Assembly (NCBI GenBank): GCA_949358305.1
Contig: OX442315.1
Location: 13,418,427 to 13,482,426 of the forward strand
From: Strigamia acuminata
Lineage: Eukaryota > Arthropoda > Chilopoda > Geophilomorpha > Linotaeniidae
Direction: 5' to 3'
DNA: 64,000 nt
Part shown: one piece after another, positions 43,522-56,000 of the stretch
How the letters are laid out: each line of letters starts with the position of its first letter
Numbering within the stretch: position 1 is the first letter of the stretch
Translations under genes and position numbers: made by a program
Notes under the pieces: model-generated
What the model saw: only the letters and a program-made list of their open reading frames with translations
The model's database searches: none
What the model was told of the DNA's origin: nothing

Positions 43522-44098
43522 GGCACATCTTTTGATGTTGCAGCTGGGCGCGAATTGGGGGAGGAGCCTCCCTTTTTCCCTTCGCGCGTGTCTAACAGAC
43601 GTTTTGCACACGACCCAGAGGCGGTTGTGTTTGATCTTTGTATTTTTCGGATCTGCGCAGCTTTTCTGAGCAGGATCCACGGTGAGCCAAATTATTTTGG
43701 CACACTCTGATCACTCTTGACTCCACTTCCAACCAATTCACAACTCCTGTTCTCCCATTGCCTGTTCGTGCTCCGTTACCACCTGCAACTGCTGGCTCAA
43801 GTTCTTCGCTTCCTGTTCGGCCGGCACGCAACAAGAGACCGTCGGACTTATTTGGTTTCCCAGCTGATAAGCGATAATATTGTGTTGTATTGATTAATTA
43901 TTTGCATCATGTCATGTTTTAAATTCATTTGTTTTATTGACTTTGTTTACATTGTATTTGTGAAAATTCTAGTTACTTGACCTTCTGTATCTGTTGTTTT
44001 GGAAATTGGAGGGGGATATGCAAAAATGCATGTTACGTTAACACTAGAACGACCAGAGCGGTCATTTTGACTGCCACAGCTGTTTTAAACAGCTGTAG

Positions 44099-44675
44099 TG
44101 TGAGAGTGGACAGACATCGTTCGGGCATGGGAATGCCTAAACAGTGCCGGACGCTGGACACGTGTAGATAAGAGACACACAAGAGACTGTTATCGAGGTT
44201 TAAGGCCTTTATTCAGTGTCTAGGGGTCAGTATCTTATGCCTCTCCTATGCTCCTACTGCATTACTGCAGCAGACCTGTGACCACAGGCGGCACACGTTG
44301 TTAGGGTTAACCGTGTGTGCGGCGTGGTCATATCGATGTTCAGTGTGCCCAAGGTGAATGCTCACGGCACTGGAGTTGGCATGCCGGCCAAGTCCCTAAG
44401 TATCACCATGGTGAACAAGAGTGCAGCAAAATTGCTTACTGTAGGTGTAAACTAGCGCTGTTCCCACAAGACTCTGAGCTGCAACCGGAAGTTGTGGCTT
44501 ATGTAGTCCACTTCTTGCACCATGGATACGAGAGTACCTTTCCCATTGGTTGTGGGGTTGGTCACCGGATATGACGTCATCCTGGTCACTGACCCTCAAC
44601 CGTCAACGCTACCTGGCGGGTGGGGTTGGGCTGGACCATGCGGGAGTGTGTTGCAGTGGCCGATAATCGATCACA
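44099..44675 (-). repeat. Solo LTR with GTAG target duplication
   Basis: 577 bp, TGTGAGAGTGG...CGATCACA, with GTAG at 44095-44098 and 44676-44679. The undisturbed site is seen in copy 1 at about 35820. The minus strand has GAATAAAGGCC as polyadenylation signal. Confidence 0.9.
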
Positions 44676-46064
44676 GTAGGAATAAGCCAATGGTTTACAA
44701 TGCTGTTATTTTTTTTACTGCAGCTGATTTATGATGGTTTACATCATGAATCAGCAAACGTGGCATTTTTCTTTAAAAAAAGGATGAGAACGTGGCCGAG
44801 GGCAAGGGCAGCCAAATGAGAATGACGCCACTGAATTGGTTCCTGAGGACCCAAACCGTACGATTGCTAGATATGGCACAGTTTGGGAAATTGTGAATCA
44901 AGCTTTGCCTGGTATTGGTAGAAGGGCTCAACACAATGTTTTCACAGGTGGTAGAGTGGGTCCAAGCCCAGCTACCATGCGAAATATTTCAAAAGAAAGT
45001 GCAAATACTGCTTTTTCATTATTTGTCGACGAAAGGATGCTGCGCCAAATTTGAAACTGCACAATTGTTGAGGCTCGACAATGGTTGAATAACAATTCGT
45101 GGGATTTATCATTGGAGTAATTAAAGAAATTTATTGGTTTATTTTACGCACGGGGTGCTTTTAATTCAAATTTATCTGTACTCAGCTATTGGTCTAATGA
45201 ATGCGGATTGCCAATCTTTCGAGACACTATGTCACGATACCAATTCACAGAAATTTTGAAGTTTTTACGTTTTGAAGAAAAGTCCCATCGAAGTACCCGT
45301 TTGAAGGAAGATAAGTTTGCACTTGCATCACAAATTTGGGAGCCATTTATAGAAAATTGTCAGATGCATTACAACCCAGGTATGAATATAACAGTTGACG
45401 ATCTATTGTTTCAGTGTAAAGCCAGGTGTGGATTCACACAATATGTGAGCAACAAACCGGATAAATTTGGTTTGAAGTTCTGGCTAGCTGCAGATTTAGA
45501 AACAAAATATTTAGTAAATGGTTTCCCGTACTTGAGGAAAGATGATTCCCGACCTGCTAATAAATCATTGGGGGAATATGTTGTTATGAGAATGGTGACA
45601 ATTTTTTTACGTTAGTGTCATTAGCAAATGCATTGCAAAAGGAAAATACGAGTTTAGTGGGGAGCATGAATCGAATACGGCGAGAAGTTTCAGTTGCGGC
45701 AAATGATTCTAGTGGTGAAGTTTTTTCCACTCGTTTCTTTCAAAATCCCGATTCTGCATGCACTCTTTACAGAGCCAAACGTTCCAAAACTGTGTGTATT
45801 TTGAGCACAATGCATCCGACAATCGACATTGATGCCAGTGAAAAGAAGAAACCTGAAACAATACTATACTATAATTCGACAAAATGTGCTGTAGATACCC
45901 TCGATCAGATGGCGCGGCTCTATACTGTAAAGGCAGCTTCTTCTCGCAGATGGCCTTTTCATGTGTTTTATAATATATTAGACTTAGCAGACATAAATGC
46001 ATATATTGTTTACAAGTCGGTAACTAATGATAATATTCCACGTCGGGATTTTATGTTGAAATTA

Positions 46065-46196
46065 TACTCTGGTTCGACTCAAGAGGATGCCTTTCTCCCA
46101 TTGGTCGAGCCGCATTACTCCTACTTCAAGTTTGTATTACTACCACTAGGAGAAGTAGTTTTTATTTTTATTATCATTTGTGATTGCTTGTTGTGA
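46065..46196. repeat. Truncated TA-MITE (TATACTC family) inside piggyBac copy 2
   Basis: TACTCTGGTTCGACTC after TA (46063-46064), then the family sequence to about 46196, inverse to 1900-2030. The other end is lost. Confidence 0.7.
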
Positions 46197-47346
46197 TCCC
46201 AAATTTCCCTTTTTATTTGGAATATTTGGAGAAAAAGGAATGAATAATTTAATCTATTTAATGTATTAAATAAGCTGTTTTACAGTCTCTTTAATTATTT
46301 GGAAATACTAGAAATTGGTAATTTAAGGAATTAATTTATTTTAGTGTTTTTAATGAATTATTTGTTAAAATAATTACATATTTTTGCTTGCTTGTGCAAA
46401 TAAAATACTCATTTTATTTGCAATTGGCAAGTGCTTTCGGCTGTTAAACAGAAGCCGTTAGAACTGTCATGGCAACCTAACTGCCAAATTGGGCGGTTGC
46501 TATGGCCAGCTCCTAATTTGCACCGTTGCCGGTCACGAAGTGTGCCAGGTGCATGCCACGCATGCGCACTTGGCCGATTTTCCGGCCAAATTTCGAGTAA
46601 TAAATCCGTTTATTGCTCACTCTTTGCCTCCTCCTCACACCGTTCACACCGACACAGCTTTGTTTTGAACCAAAAACACTGTTTTGTCCGTGATCCGTGA
46701 GATATTGCAAAGTTTCAACTGATTTGCTTGATGCCAATCCGCATCAAGTGATTCCTTCCCGGACGACGAAGTCGACGTGCAACGGACCGAGCAACCGTTG
46801 TTTCCGCCGCCGCCCGAAGACAGACGTACACACGCCATCGTAGACCAACGCCTGGAAGACGCCAAGCCGACGAGGGACAACGCGCGAAAGCCGACAAAAC
46901 CTCGACGCTCGACCTGCCGACGACGATAATTTACCGAGAAGAAGCGGACACCTGAAGACTGGATTTGACAGTGCGAACCACGCCAGTTGGATTCGTGAGT
47001 TTTCAACGGAGAATTTCCCGTTTCTAATCGAGGGTTCACACCTCGTATTCTCCACTTTGGCCGAATCAACTCGCGAAGTCTCACGATTTTGCGCCCGTTT
47101 GTGTGCATTTGCACCAATTTTCACGGCGATCCGTTGCCGCCATTTTCCAAATCTATTGTTTCCGTGCGCGCGAACAATTCTGTTGTTCTCGTGCCTTTCT
47201 CTTCTTTCTTTGTTTAACTTTAGCAATATTCATTTAATTATTTATTTATTTCATGTAAACCTATTACTCCTTAATTTTAACATTAATAAAACTGTTTATC
47301 CTTTTTCAAATTACTTATTATTATTGCATTTATTACCTTATTACCC
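46197..47346. other. Unclassified insert, GC-richer than its surroundings
   Basis: About 1.15 kb with a GC-rich core (46700-47160) and AATAAA at 46590. Absent from piggyBac copy 1, so inserted DNA. Overlapping frames on both strands show no recognisable domain. Could be internal sequence or LTR of an unidentified retroelement. Confidence 0.4.
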
Positions 47347-48185
47347 TGTCACGTCCTACTTGGTATAGGTTTAAATAGCGCTAACGTGTAATACTTTACC
47401 TGTGATTAATTATGCAAATACCCAAATGAATATCAAATGTATGTAAATGAACAAGTAATTTATTCAATAGGCTTGAAGGCCTTAAAATACACTCAGTATA
47501 AAACTAGAGTCAACTTGGTCAGAGTCGAACAAAGGATTTCTCAAGATGGCGTCGTCGGTTCCGCGTGGTCGGCGGAACAAAGGCGGCGTCTTGAGTTGTC
47601 GTTAATTCGTCACGAATTCGTCGTTCACGGACGCGGTGGAATGCTCTCTTGAGTCTTCTATCCGTGCCTGTTGTCTAGGGTTTGGTTTAGCGTCGCAGAG
47701 GCCTCTTTTGGGAACAAGGGGTTCCTAACAAAGCACACGGACGCTTGCTTCGGCGAATAATCGTATGGGCGATTATTCTGGGTGATTTCACAAGGGCTAT
47801 TCGCTTGCTTTCGCCGGAATAGCTCTCAAGTGACTTCGTGAGAGTTACAGTTTGCACTTTACTCAGCGATCCTTGATCAATCCTAACTTGTACTTGAAGT
47901 TGGCCTGACGGTGAGGTAGTTGCTGTGTTCTTGGTGTCGTTTTGTGTAAGTTCTGTCTTTTGGCGGAGTTCTGTCTTTTGGCGGAAAATTCTCTCTTTTA
48001 TGGGTCAGTCTGAGGGGCCAGGCACAGCCAATGGGAGCTTGCTACCCGTCACCTCACTCCCCTTGGGGCACACACCTGCTCAGGGAGAGGTGGAGCCAAC
48101 ACGAGGGGAACGACCCGTCTATTGCAGTGAGTCAAAGGGCAAATATCCGCTTGGGGGGGAATATTTATCCCTTTTGCTCACCACA
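47347..48185 (-). repeat. Candidate solo LTR with ACCC duplication
   Basis: TGTCACGTCC...GCTCACCACA, 839 bp, with ACCC at 47343-47346 and 48186-48189. The minus strand has TTGAATAAATT near its 3' end. It holds a tandem TTCTGTCTTTTGGCGGA pair. Family different from the TGTGA LTRs. The 4-bp match could be chance. Confidence 0.45.
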
Positions 48186-48717
48186 ACCCCTAGACACAAA
48201 ACCAACAGCCAAACTTGATAGAAGATTACAATGGCATTCAACTGCTTTCCACAGGTCGAATACCGGGACCTTATGCATTGAATTAGTTAATCAATTAGAT
48301 TAATATTCTGTGCAATTATTATTTTTGGGATTCCAGGAACGCAACATGCTATAACCATTTAGGTTAATATAATTTCGATTATTTGTATCCATAAATGTTA
48401 CTTCCTTTGAAGAAATAAAGTTATATGAACATATAAATCAAAAACTCATTTTTGCGTGCCAGGCTGGTAAATGCAGAAATAAAACGAATTGTGTCTGCAA
48501 TTCATGTAACAGATATGTCTGTGGTGTGTGCACATCATCAGTAAACATACAATGTAAAAACTGTAGTTAGTAAGATATAAATAAAACATATTTTCAAATA
48601 AATTATAATTATTACTTTAAATTTTACGTGGCATTGCTTTCATTGGCTAAAAATGTTTAAAAATTGCGAAAAACGACATTTGTACGTAAGCGGTCATTAT
48701 GACCGCTCTTGGTTTTT

Positions 48718-49339
48718 TCAAATCCAAACCTGGCGGGTTGATTTGAGAGGAGGACATGTTGGAGTCCTTGGCTGATCTGAGAGTGGAGGAGAGTTGCACT
48801 TGGAGAAGAAGATCATTCCTTGGGAGCAGGAGCTGAAGGGGTAGCAGCCAATGGGCTGGAGCTGAGAGAACGTCTACTCAGACATTGGAAAATAATCCAG
48901 ACACAGTAAAGAAAAGAGATGTTTACTCTTTTGAATCATATTTTCAACTACAACAACACTCTTATAATAATCAGGAATGCAATCAAACAATTAGAATAAC
49001 AGGAGAAAAAATAACATTGGTTCATTAGGATTACAGTACATTTACATTTCTAGTCTTTCTAGTTTTCTGTAGAAATGACCCCAAATATTCTATAAGAGAT
49101 ATTATAAAACTGAACAGAAATGTTTTGAAATAAAGTATAGTACATTGGTCTCTAGGAATACCTTAATTAAATGCACTATATGGAACAGCAAAAGGATAAA
49201 CATAAGGCTTAGAGATTAAGAAAATAGTACATTAGAACAGAATGGACCAATAAGATGACAGCATTGCATTATCTGCAGTATTACACTATCAAATGATTTG
49301 TAGATAATTTAAACATCAATCATCTGTTGATTTGCAACA
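48718..49339. repeat. 622-bp insertion with 8-bp duplication TGGTTTTT
   Basis: TGGTTTTT flanks it at 48710-48717 and 49340-49347; copy 1 has an uninterrupted site. Ends (TCAAATCC..., ...GATTTGCAACA) share only a short inverse CAAATC. The 8-bp duplication suggests a hAT derivative. No coding potential seen. Confidence 0.7.
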
Positions 49340-49589
49340 TGGTTTTTCTAGGTAGGGAGAAATTTTCGTCTTTCTAGTGTAAATAAAAACATTTAAAAAA
49401 AAAACATTTTTAATTGTTGCAGGCAATTTAAGCCTAAAACCATTAGACTGAAAAATTCAAGGCTAAATAGGAAAGAGTGAAAATCATTATAGAAAAACAA
49501 CGATACCTGACAAATTGGTATTAATTGATGCAGTTTTTTTAAAAAATTTAAATACAGTAACTTAAAAAATCAGTGTATTCTTCTTTAAT

Positions 49590-50856
49590 TCAAACTAGGA
49601 TGGAATTAATTCTGCTGGCACAAAATCTCTCTCTCAGCGCTCTCATTACGCTGCCGGGAACGTGAGGAAAGGTGTTTCAGTTATTTTATTAAACAGCGTT
49701 TTGCTTTTATTTATTTGTATTTTATACCTTTTCCATTATTTCTTCAACTGGCATAGATACATCATATTCTATTTCCTTTCCGATGAAGGTTCTACCAATA
49801 AATAATAATGAGTGGTTTCTATTTAAAAACGAGGTTAAATGTTTACTTTAACTTGACTGGTAAAGCACCGGTGAATAACAGAAATTTCCAATAATGCTTG
49901 GGAAGAATTTTTACGAGTGCTAAATTCGAAAAATTAATCATATAAATAAAAAAAATTGAATTTTTTTCTACATTAGGTGCATTAAAAGGCTTAAAACTCT
50001 CTAAAAACACCTATTGCTGTGTTCTGATTGTATTTACGTTTAATAAACCACGGCAACCAAAATGCTTCTTGAATGTTTCGTGTAAAGAACGGCAGGACGG
50101 GCTAATTTAATTCAAGTTATACATCAAATTAAACACTGCTTTTTAAAACTCAAGCCAAACTGTTTGATACTTACTATTTTCTTGTCTTTAAATTCTTTTA
50201 AAATATGACAAATTCCATATCGTGTCGGGCGATAAACTCTGTAATTATTGTCACTTAATTTACATTCATCTGCTCCACCAATTGATAGAGAAAACTGCCA
50301 GCCTTCTTTCAGACGTGAACAAACTTCTTCGCGGTCGGGCGAGTGGCAATTTAGTGCACGAAATACTCGTGTGAGTACTATTAATTTGGATATACAATAT
50401 AGAAAAAAAAAACAAATACTAGAATCTCTCTTAGTTTAGTTTTATTTATTTATTTGTTACCATTACTCTTCTGGTAGTTTTTGTTGATAATAAAACACAT
50501 AGGGCGTTTATGGTGACTTTGCGTTTGGAGTCTGTAATGCGCATGTGCTGCATCAATACCAAACGGACCGTGGTACATATATACAATAGCTGGTCCATCG
50601 GGAATATTTTCCAATCCATCTACCTCATAACCTAAACAAGCAATTAGGAAATTATACAGTGCAATACAGAGATGTGCGTTCAATTACCATGCCATAACCA
50701 ACTTATGAAATTGCCCCATTTAACAATACGTTCCTTTTCAGCTTCAATTCGTGTCTTGGTGTAGCCTTTATTGAAATTTAATTGCAAGTCGTGAACCCAA
50801 AGATTAATTGCTTGTATGAAGAACACTAGTAGCCAAACGACCATAGGCACAATTAG
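49590..50856 (-). pseudogene. TMEM68-like: TMEM68-like copy G, pseudogene
   Basis: Exons 50856-50688, 50631-50461, 50377-50175, 50101-50038, 49919-49847 and 49791-49728 are open and nearly identical to copy F (H-G-P-F-G-I-D, S-I-G-G-A-D-E-C). Exon 6 reads G-A-L-P-V-K-L instead of G-G-L-P-V-K-L. Exon 1 is not found between 50857 and 53052. The last exon keeps only 49590-49662: a 53-bp deletion relative to copy F has removed its first 41 nt together with the splice acceptor. With neither a start exon nor a proper last exon, this copy is very probably dead, although recently so because the other exons have no stops. Confidence 0.82.
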
Positions 50857-51370
50857 CTGGTGAGAAAATAATAAGAAAGAAAAAGAAAATCAATAAGTAA
50901 AAATAAACTGCAAGAATATTTAACCATATACCACAGCTAAATGCAAGAATTTTTAACCCTACATACACCACAGCAGAAGCAAGTTCCCATTTGTATGTGA
51001 GCAGGGGCTGGCTGAAATTGATATCTTAGGTGTAAAACATATTTAGCTTCCCACCTTGCTAATTATTTCCCTTTCAGATGAAATGAATTTTTTTTAGTGA
51101 AAAATGAATTTTTTAAGTGAAATATGTCGCCAGCTGGTGATAAACTCATACATTAACTTTCCAAGTCATTTACAAGCAACTTAAATTTAATGTAAATGTC
51201 TAATTTAAACATCAAATTTAAAAAGTGATTAAATTCAATGTTAAATGTCTAATTTTTCTTCGATTTTACAACAACTTTACAAAAACTGTAAAGCTCACAT
51301 TTCCACATTAACTTTTGGAACATTTACATTTACATTTACATTTACTTCTACTTGTACTATACAGTATATA
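50857..51370. other. Spacer upstream of copy G
   Basis: AT-rich. GTCGCCAGCTGGTGATAAAC at 51126 recurs as a variant at 52827 in the same orientation, bracketing the foldback element. No exon 1. Confidence 0.4.
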
Positions 51371-52120
51371 CAGGGTGTCCCAAATGAACGAAGCCAGTCA
51401 AATAACAAAAAGACCATTTGAGTAAGATGAATGAAACGAATGTAGTACTAGTAAACTAAGTGAGGGCATTTCAAAAATGTGAAAACATTTGACCTCTGAC
51501 CTTTCTTCAAGGTCATTCCAACTCTAACTTCTAAACTAAGACTGGTAGAGCAAAATTCTCAATTGAAAAAAGAAAGAGCACCTTCTGTTTAGTAGAAAAC
51601 TGCTCATCAAATTTACTCCGACACAATAACAGATAAAATTACGAACAAAATAAATCATGAAAGAGTCTTGATCTTGGTTTTGGTTTTTGTATTTTTTGAC
51701 TTTTTCATAATTTTATTTGTTAAATATCATTTAAAATATCAGTTAAATTAATAACAATTCATGACTGCATAGTAATTTGCAGTAGTACTTAGAATGTCAG
51801 CAAAATAAAGCACTTTTCTTGGAATGTTTTGACTTTTTCAGATTTATTTTTTTTGTAATTTTATCTGTTATTGTGTCGGAATAAATTTGATTTTCTACTA
51901 AACAGAAGGTGCTCTTTCTTTTTTCAATTGAGAATTTTGCTCTACCAGTCTTAGTTTAAAAGTTAGAGTTGGAATGACCTTGAAGAAAAGGTCAGAGGTA
52001 AAATTTTTTCACATTTTTGAAATGTCCTCACTTAGTTTACTAGTACTACATTCGTTTCATTCATCTCACTCAAATGGTCTTTTCATTATTTGACTGGCTT
52101 CGTTCATTTGGGACACCCTG
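51371..52120. repeat. 750-bp foldback element with arms of about 290 bp
   Basis: Ends CAGGGTGTCCCAAATGAACG and its inverse, with TA at 51369-51370 and 52121-52122. The arms match nearly base for base for about 290 bp around an AT-rich middle. CAGGGTGTCCC ends are typical of mariner-type elements. Same architecture as 21196-21950. Confidence 0.9.
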
Positions 52121-52122
52121 TA

Positions 52123-53052
52123 TACTGCCCCTAAGATGGCACGTTGCTACAACGTGTCATCGATAAGAGATTTAGATGACACCTTTTATCGTCCAGGATT
52201 AAGGAAATCACAACTCCTTATTCCTAGATGGAAGAAACAAACTGATATTATTTTAGCCGCAATGTAATGTATAGTTTAATTCATAGTAATTCAACCATTT
52301 GTCAGTCTAATACTTATACTGTATAACTTTATTAATGACAATAAATGTTATATGATTTGAGAAATCCACCGACTTTTATTTTACCTCAACTCTCAAATTC
52401 ACTTGTTTGGCTAAAGCATACCTATCTCGCGCGCAATAAGATAGGTGATATTTCAGCTGCAGGTACGACATCGTCACAACCCAAATACAACATCATGATC
52501 TTGTATTCGGGGGAAGACGGTAGCCCGATGATGCTGTGGCCAGCAGCGCCATCTGCTGTCAAAATTCGTAACTTTTATTATCAAATTGCGCGGATAAGAT
52601 CAGCCGTTAAGCTCAACAGAAGGCAATGATACAAGCTCAGATCGATATCATGGTGTTACAAATTCTAGAACCAAATTAAAATGTTAAACTTTTGAATTTG
52701 TATTACCTTTTTGTTTCATCTAACTCCAACAATGATATTCTAAGTAAGTGTTGAAGTAAAATTGGTAGAACCATCCCCATATTTAACAAATATAAATTTT
52801 CTAGTTTTCTATTTTTGAAATGTGTCGCCAGCTAGTGGTAAACCCGTACATTAACTTTCCAAGTCATTTACATTTATTTACAAACAACTAAAATTTAATG
52901 TTTAATAGCAAATGCTTGTATTGATCAAACAATGTTGGCTTCTCTAAACGACCCTGTGCACTGACGCGTGTCCCCCCACCTGGTGGTATTGATTGATGCA
53001 ATTTTTAATTCTAAATAATTTTTTACAAAAAAAAAGTACATTGTTGTTTAAT
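52123..53052. other. Spacer between copies G and H
   Basis: Contains GTGTCATCGATAAGAGATTT with a nearby ACACCTTTTATCG partner and an open frame 52345-52629 with no recognised domain. Nothing else identifiable. Confidence 0.35.
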
Positions 53053-56000
53053 TCAAACTGGGATGGAATTAAATTTGCTGGCAGAAAATCTCTCTCTAAG
53101 TGCTCTCATTCTGCTACCGGGAACGATCTGATGTTGATCTATATGTGCTTGCAAACCATTACAAAGCTAAATGGAAAAAAAAGAAAAGTGTTTTAGTTAT
53201 TTTATTAAACAGCTGTATTGCTTTTATTGATTTGTATTTTATACCATTTCCATTATTTCTTCAACTGGTTTAGATACATCGTATTCTATTTCCTTTCCGA
53301 TGAAGGTTCTATCAACAAATAATAATGATTGGTTTCTATTTGAAAAGGAGGTTAAATATTTACATTAACTTGACTGGTAGACCGCCAGTGAAAAGCAACA
53401 ATTTCCAATAACGCTTGGGAAGAATTTTTAAGAGTGCTAAATTCAATAAATTAATCATACAAGTCACATTTTCTAGAATTTTCCTTATTTTGTGCATCAG
53501 ATGGCTTAAACCAATTCATAAACAAAGAGCAGATAAATGCATAAATAGACGAAATTGGCTCTAATTGCATAAATTCGTAAAATAAATGCAGAAATCACAA
53601 TGTTTTCAGTAAAATTTCGATATACTAGATTATGCACATATAATGTGCTTATCAAATATGTTTTGTTGTGTGCTTACAACACTTGATTCCACTTGAATGA
53701 ATTCTTTTATTTTGCATAAAATAAAGATTTTTTGCCTATTGTAAGCGCTAATTTTTTTTGCATAAACATCTGTTTTTTTATTCATAAACCATGCACTTAT
53801 TGTTCTTTTTAAATTGTATTTACGTCTTAAAAACCACGGCATCCAAAATGTTTCTTGAATATTTCGCGAAAACAATGGCAGGACAGGCTAATTTAATTCA
53901 AGTTGTACATCAAATTTCAAATTAAACACTGCGTTTTAAAACTTAACCCAAACTGTTTCATACTTACTATTCTTTTATCTTTAAATTCTTTTAAAATATG
54001 ACACATTCCATATCGTTTCGCGTCATGAACTCGGTAATTATTGTCACCTAATTTACATTCTTCTACACCACCAATTGCCACGAAGAATTGCCAGCCTTCT
54101 TTCAGACGTGCACAAACTTCTTCCCGGTCGGGTACGAGGCAATTTATTACTCTAAATAGTCGTTCGAATGCTATATTATTAGCATACACAAATAGAAAAA
54201 TGGAAATACCAGATTCCCTCTTATTTTAATTTTTTAATAATCTTACAGTTACTCTTCTTGTAGCCTTTGTTGACAATAAAAGACTTAGGGCGGCTGTCGG
54301 TTTGGAGTCTGTAATACGCATGTACTGCATCAATAGCAAACGGACCGTGGTACACGTAGAAGATAGCTGGGCCATCGGGAATATTTTCGCATCCAACTAT
54401 CTCATAGCCTAAAGAAGCAAATAGGAAATTATGTCGTGTTGTGTAGTCCATTAGAAAGACACGCGTTCAAATACCATGCCATAACCAACTGATAAAATTG
54501 CCCAATTTTAAAACACGTTCTTTTTCAGCTTCAATTCCAACTTTGGTGTACCCTTTCTGCAATATTAATTGCAAGTCGTAAATCCAAAGATTGATATTTT
54601 GTATGAGGAACACTAGTGCCCAAGCGACCACAGGGACAATTAGCTGATGAGAAAATCATAAGAAAATAAGGAAAATAAAGCAAAAGCTAACTAAAAGAGT
54701 ATGTGCGTTCAACTCGTAAAAAAAAAAGTCACTTTCCAAGGTTGAATTTCATTAATTGTTATGTGAAAACTGCTACTTCCGCCTTCTGGAGGTGGGTTTC
54801 CACTTTCGTTCTCACCACAGGCGGATTCAGGGAGAGGGGTGGCCACGGGGGCTTTGGTCACTTCCTGGGTGGTTTTAGAAAAAAATTTTAAAAAATAATA
54901 AAACTGAGAAATAATTTAACTTTTTTTTATTTTTACGGGCCCAAAAAGTTTTCTTTCTAAGGGCAGGGGGCATCAACCCTCTCAAGACTTCAATGGCCAG
55001 CCACTTCTGAAGATTTTCTGCAAGTATTATTGTGGGATTGTTTTAGCTGTAATTAAACTAAAGGATAAAGTTACTTCAAATTTGTTTTGAAGCATACATC
55101 CAGCCAATCAGGAGCGACATCAATCTCGCGATACTAATGAGACTCCAAGGTCGAACGAGAAGTACTTGTACATAAGGTTCCGTCATCAGGGAGTCTTCTA
55201 TGATTGGTTAATTATTGTGACGCCACAAAGTGCCCTGTGAGTGTTTGGACGGATGCCACGTGGTCGAGGGAGAGCCACGGGACGCTGGACACAACACACG
55301 ATACGAAATACTCCAAAATACACGAGACACAAGTTTAGTTTAAGGTAAGCTTTATTATGTCTAGGGGTATGATGTGGTGTCTCATAGTGCATTTCCCAAT
55401 GCGATGGCTGCGAACAGCCATTCCTAACCAGTCCACGTGGCACGGCGGCCATTGGTCGAATGACACGCATGGTCGGTATTCAGTTCAGCCACGTCGTCAT
55501 AGCGTTCACGGAGAACGCAGGACGAACGTGACGTACACGGACGCTCAGGTCCCGGTGGGCGACAGAGTCGCCACGCCGATTGTTCGGGTCTTCATCATAT
55601 TTAGCGTGGAGGAGCGATCATAGAAGCGACCGTTTGTCACGCTGGTTACTAGAGAAGTCTCCGGGCCTCTGTGGGGGCCCACCACTTCCGGAAGGGCACT
55701 TTCGGGTTCCAATTGGTCAATACCAACGGCCCGCAACAGGTTGCGCACGAGAAACACATGGTGCGTGAGAGCTGTGGAGTGCCGTGTGCTGCATAGGTAA
55801 GTAATCAGCCTGCGTGGGCAGCTGGTCACAGCCCGTTTATTATTACGGTATCGTTCTGCGTATCCTGTCAGGTCTTTGTTTTTGTTGAAAATAGTGCTGT
55901 GAAATTTGATAAAATTGAGATAAATCTGTTAAAGAAGTGCAAAACGTTTTTTGAAAATTGCAAAATCGATAAAAATCAGTTCGAAATGTGCAAGATTAAT

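Larger units (their letters stand above)
42183..44037. other. Duplicated block, spacer copy 2
   Basis: Counterpart of 34553-35763 with two extra insertions (42699-43153, 43328-43521). The stretch 41461-42182, upstream of copy F exon 1, should hold the promoter. Its equivalent is deleted next to copy E. Confidence 0.6.
44767..48571 (+). pseudogene. piggyBac transposase pseudogene, copy 2
   Basis: Same transposase as copy 1 with different lesions. N-terminal part V-P-E-D-P-N-R at 44836; a TAA at about 45117 where copy 1 has an open codon; DDE domain 45208-45590; a deletion of about 35 bp near 45595 removing the K-K-G-R region; then an intact third Asp region D-T-L-D-Q-M at about 45890. The frame is cut at 46063 by a MITE and unrelated DNA with loss of about 90 bp. 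The Cys-rich C-terminus resumes at about 48457-48571. Confidence 0.82.
44042..49379 (+). mobile_element. piggyBac element, copy 2, carrying nested insertions
   Basis: Left end CACTAGAACGACC after TTAA (44038-44041). The right end CTTTCTAGTG at 49379 is followed by TAA, having lost one T of the TTAA. It holds a solo LTR (44099-44675), a composite insert (46065 to about 48455) and a 622-bp insert (48718-49339). Removing these leaves an element collinear with copy 1. Confidence 0.85.

Noticed and set aside
44317-44734. Frames of 67-85 codons within 44099-44675
   Set aside because: Contained in a solo LTR with an empty site in the other block.
52345-52629. 94-codon plus-strand frame
   Set aside because: No recognisable domain, no splice context, no duplicate for comparison.
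55211-55222. TGTGACGCC at 55216 as the start of a solo LTR
   Set aside because: It belongs to the arm of the host inverted-repeat element; the LTR starts at 55236, where GCCC duplication fits.
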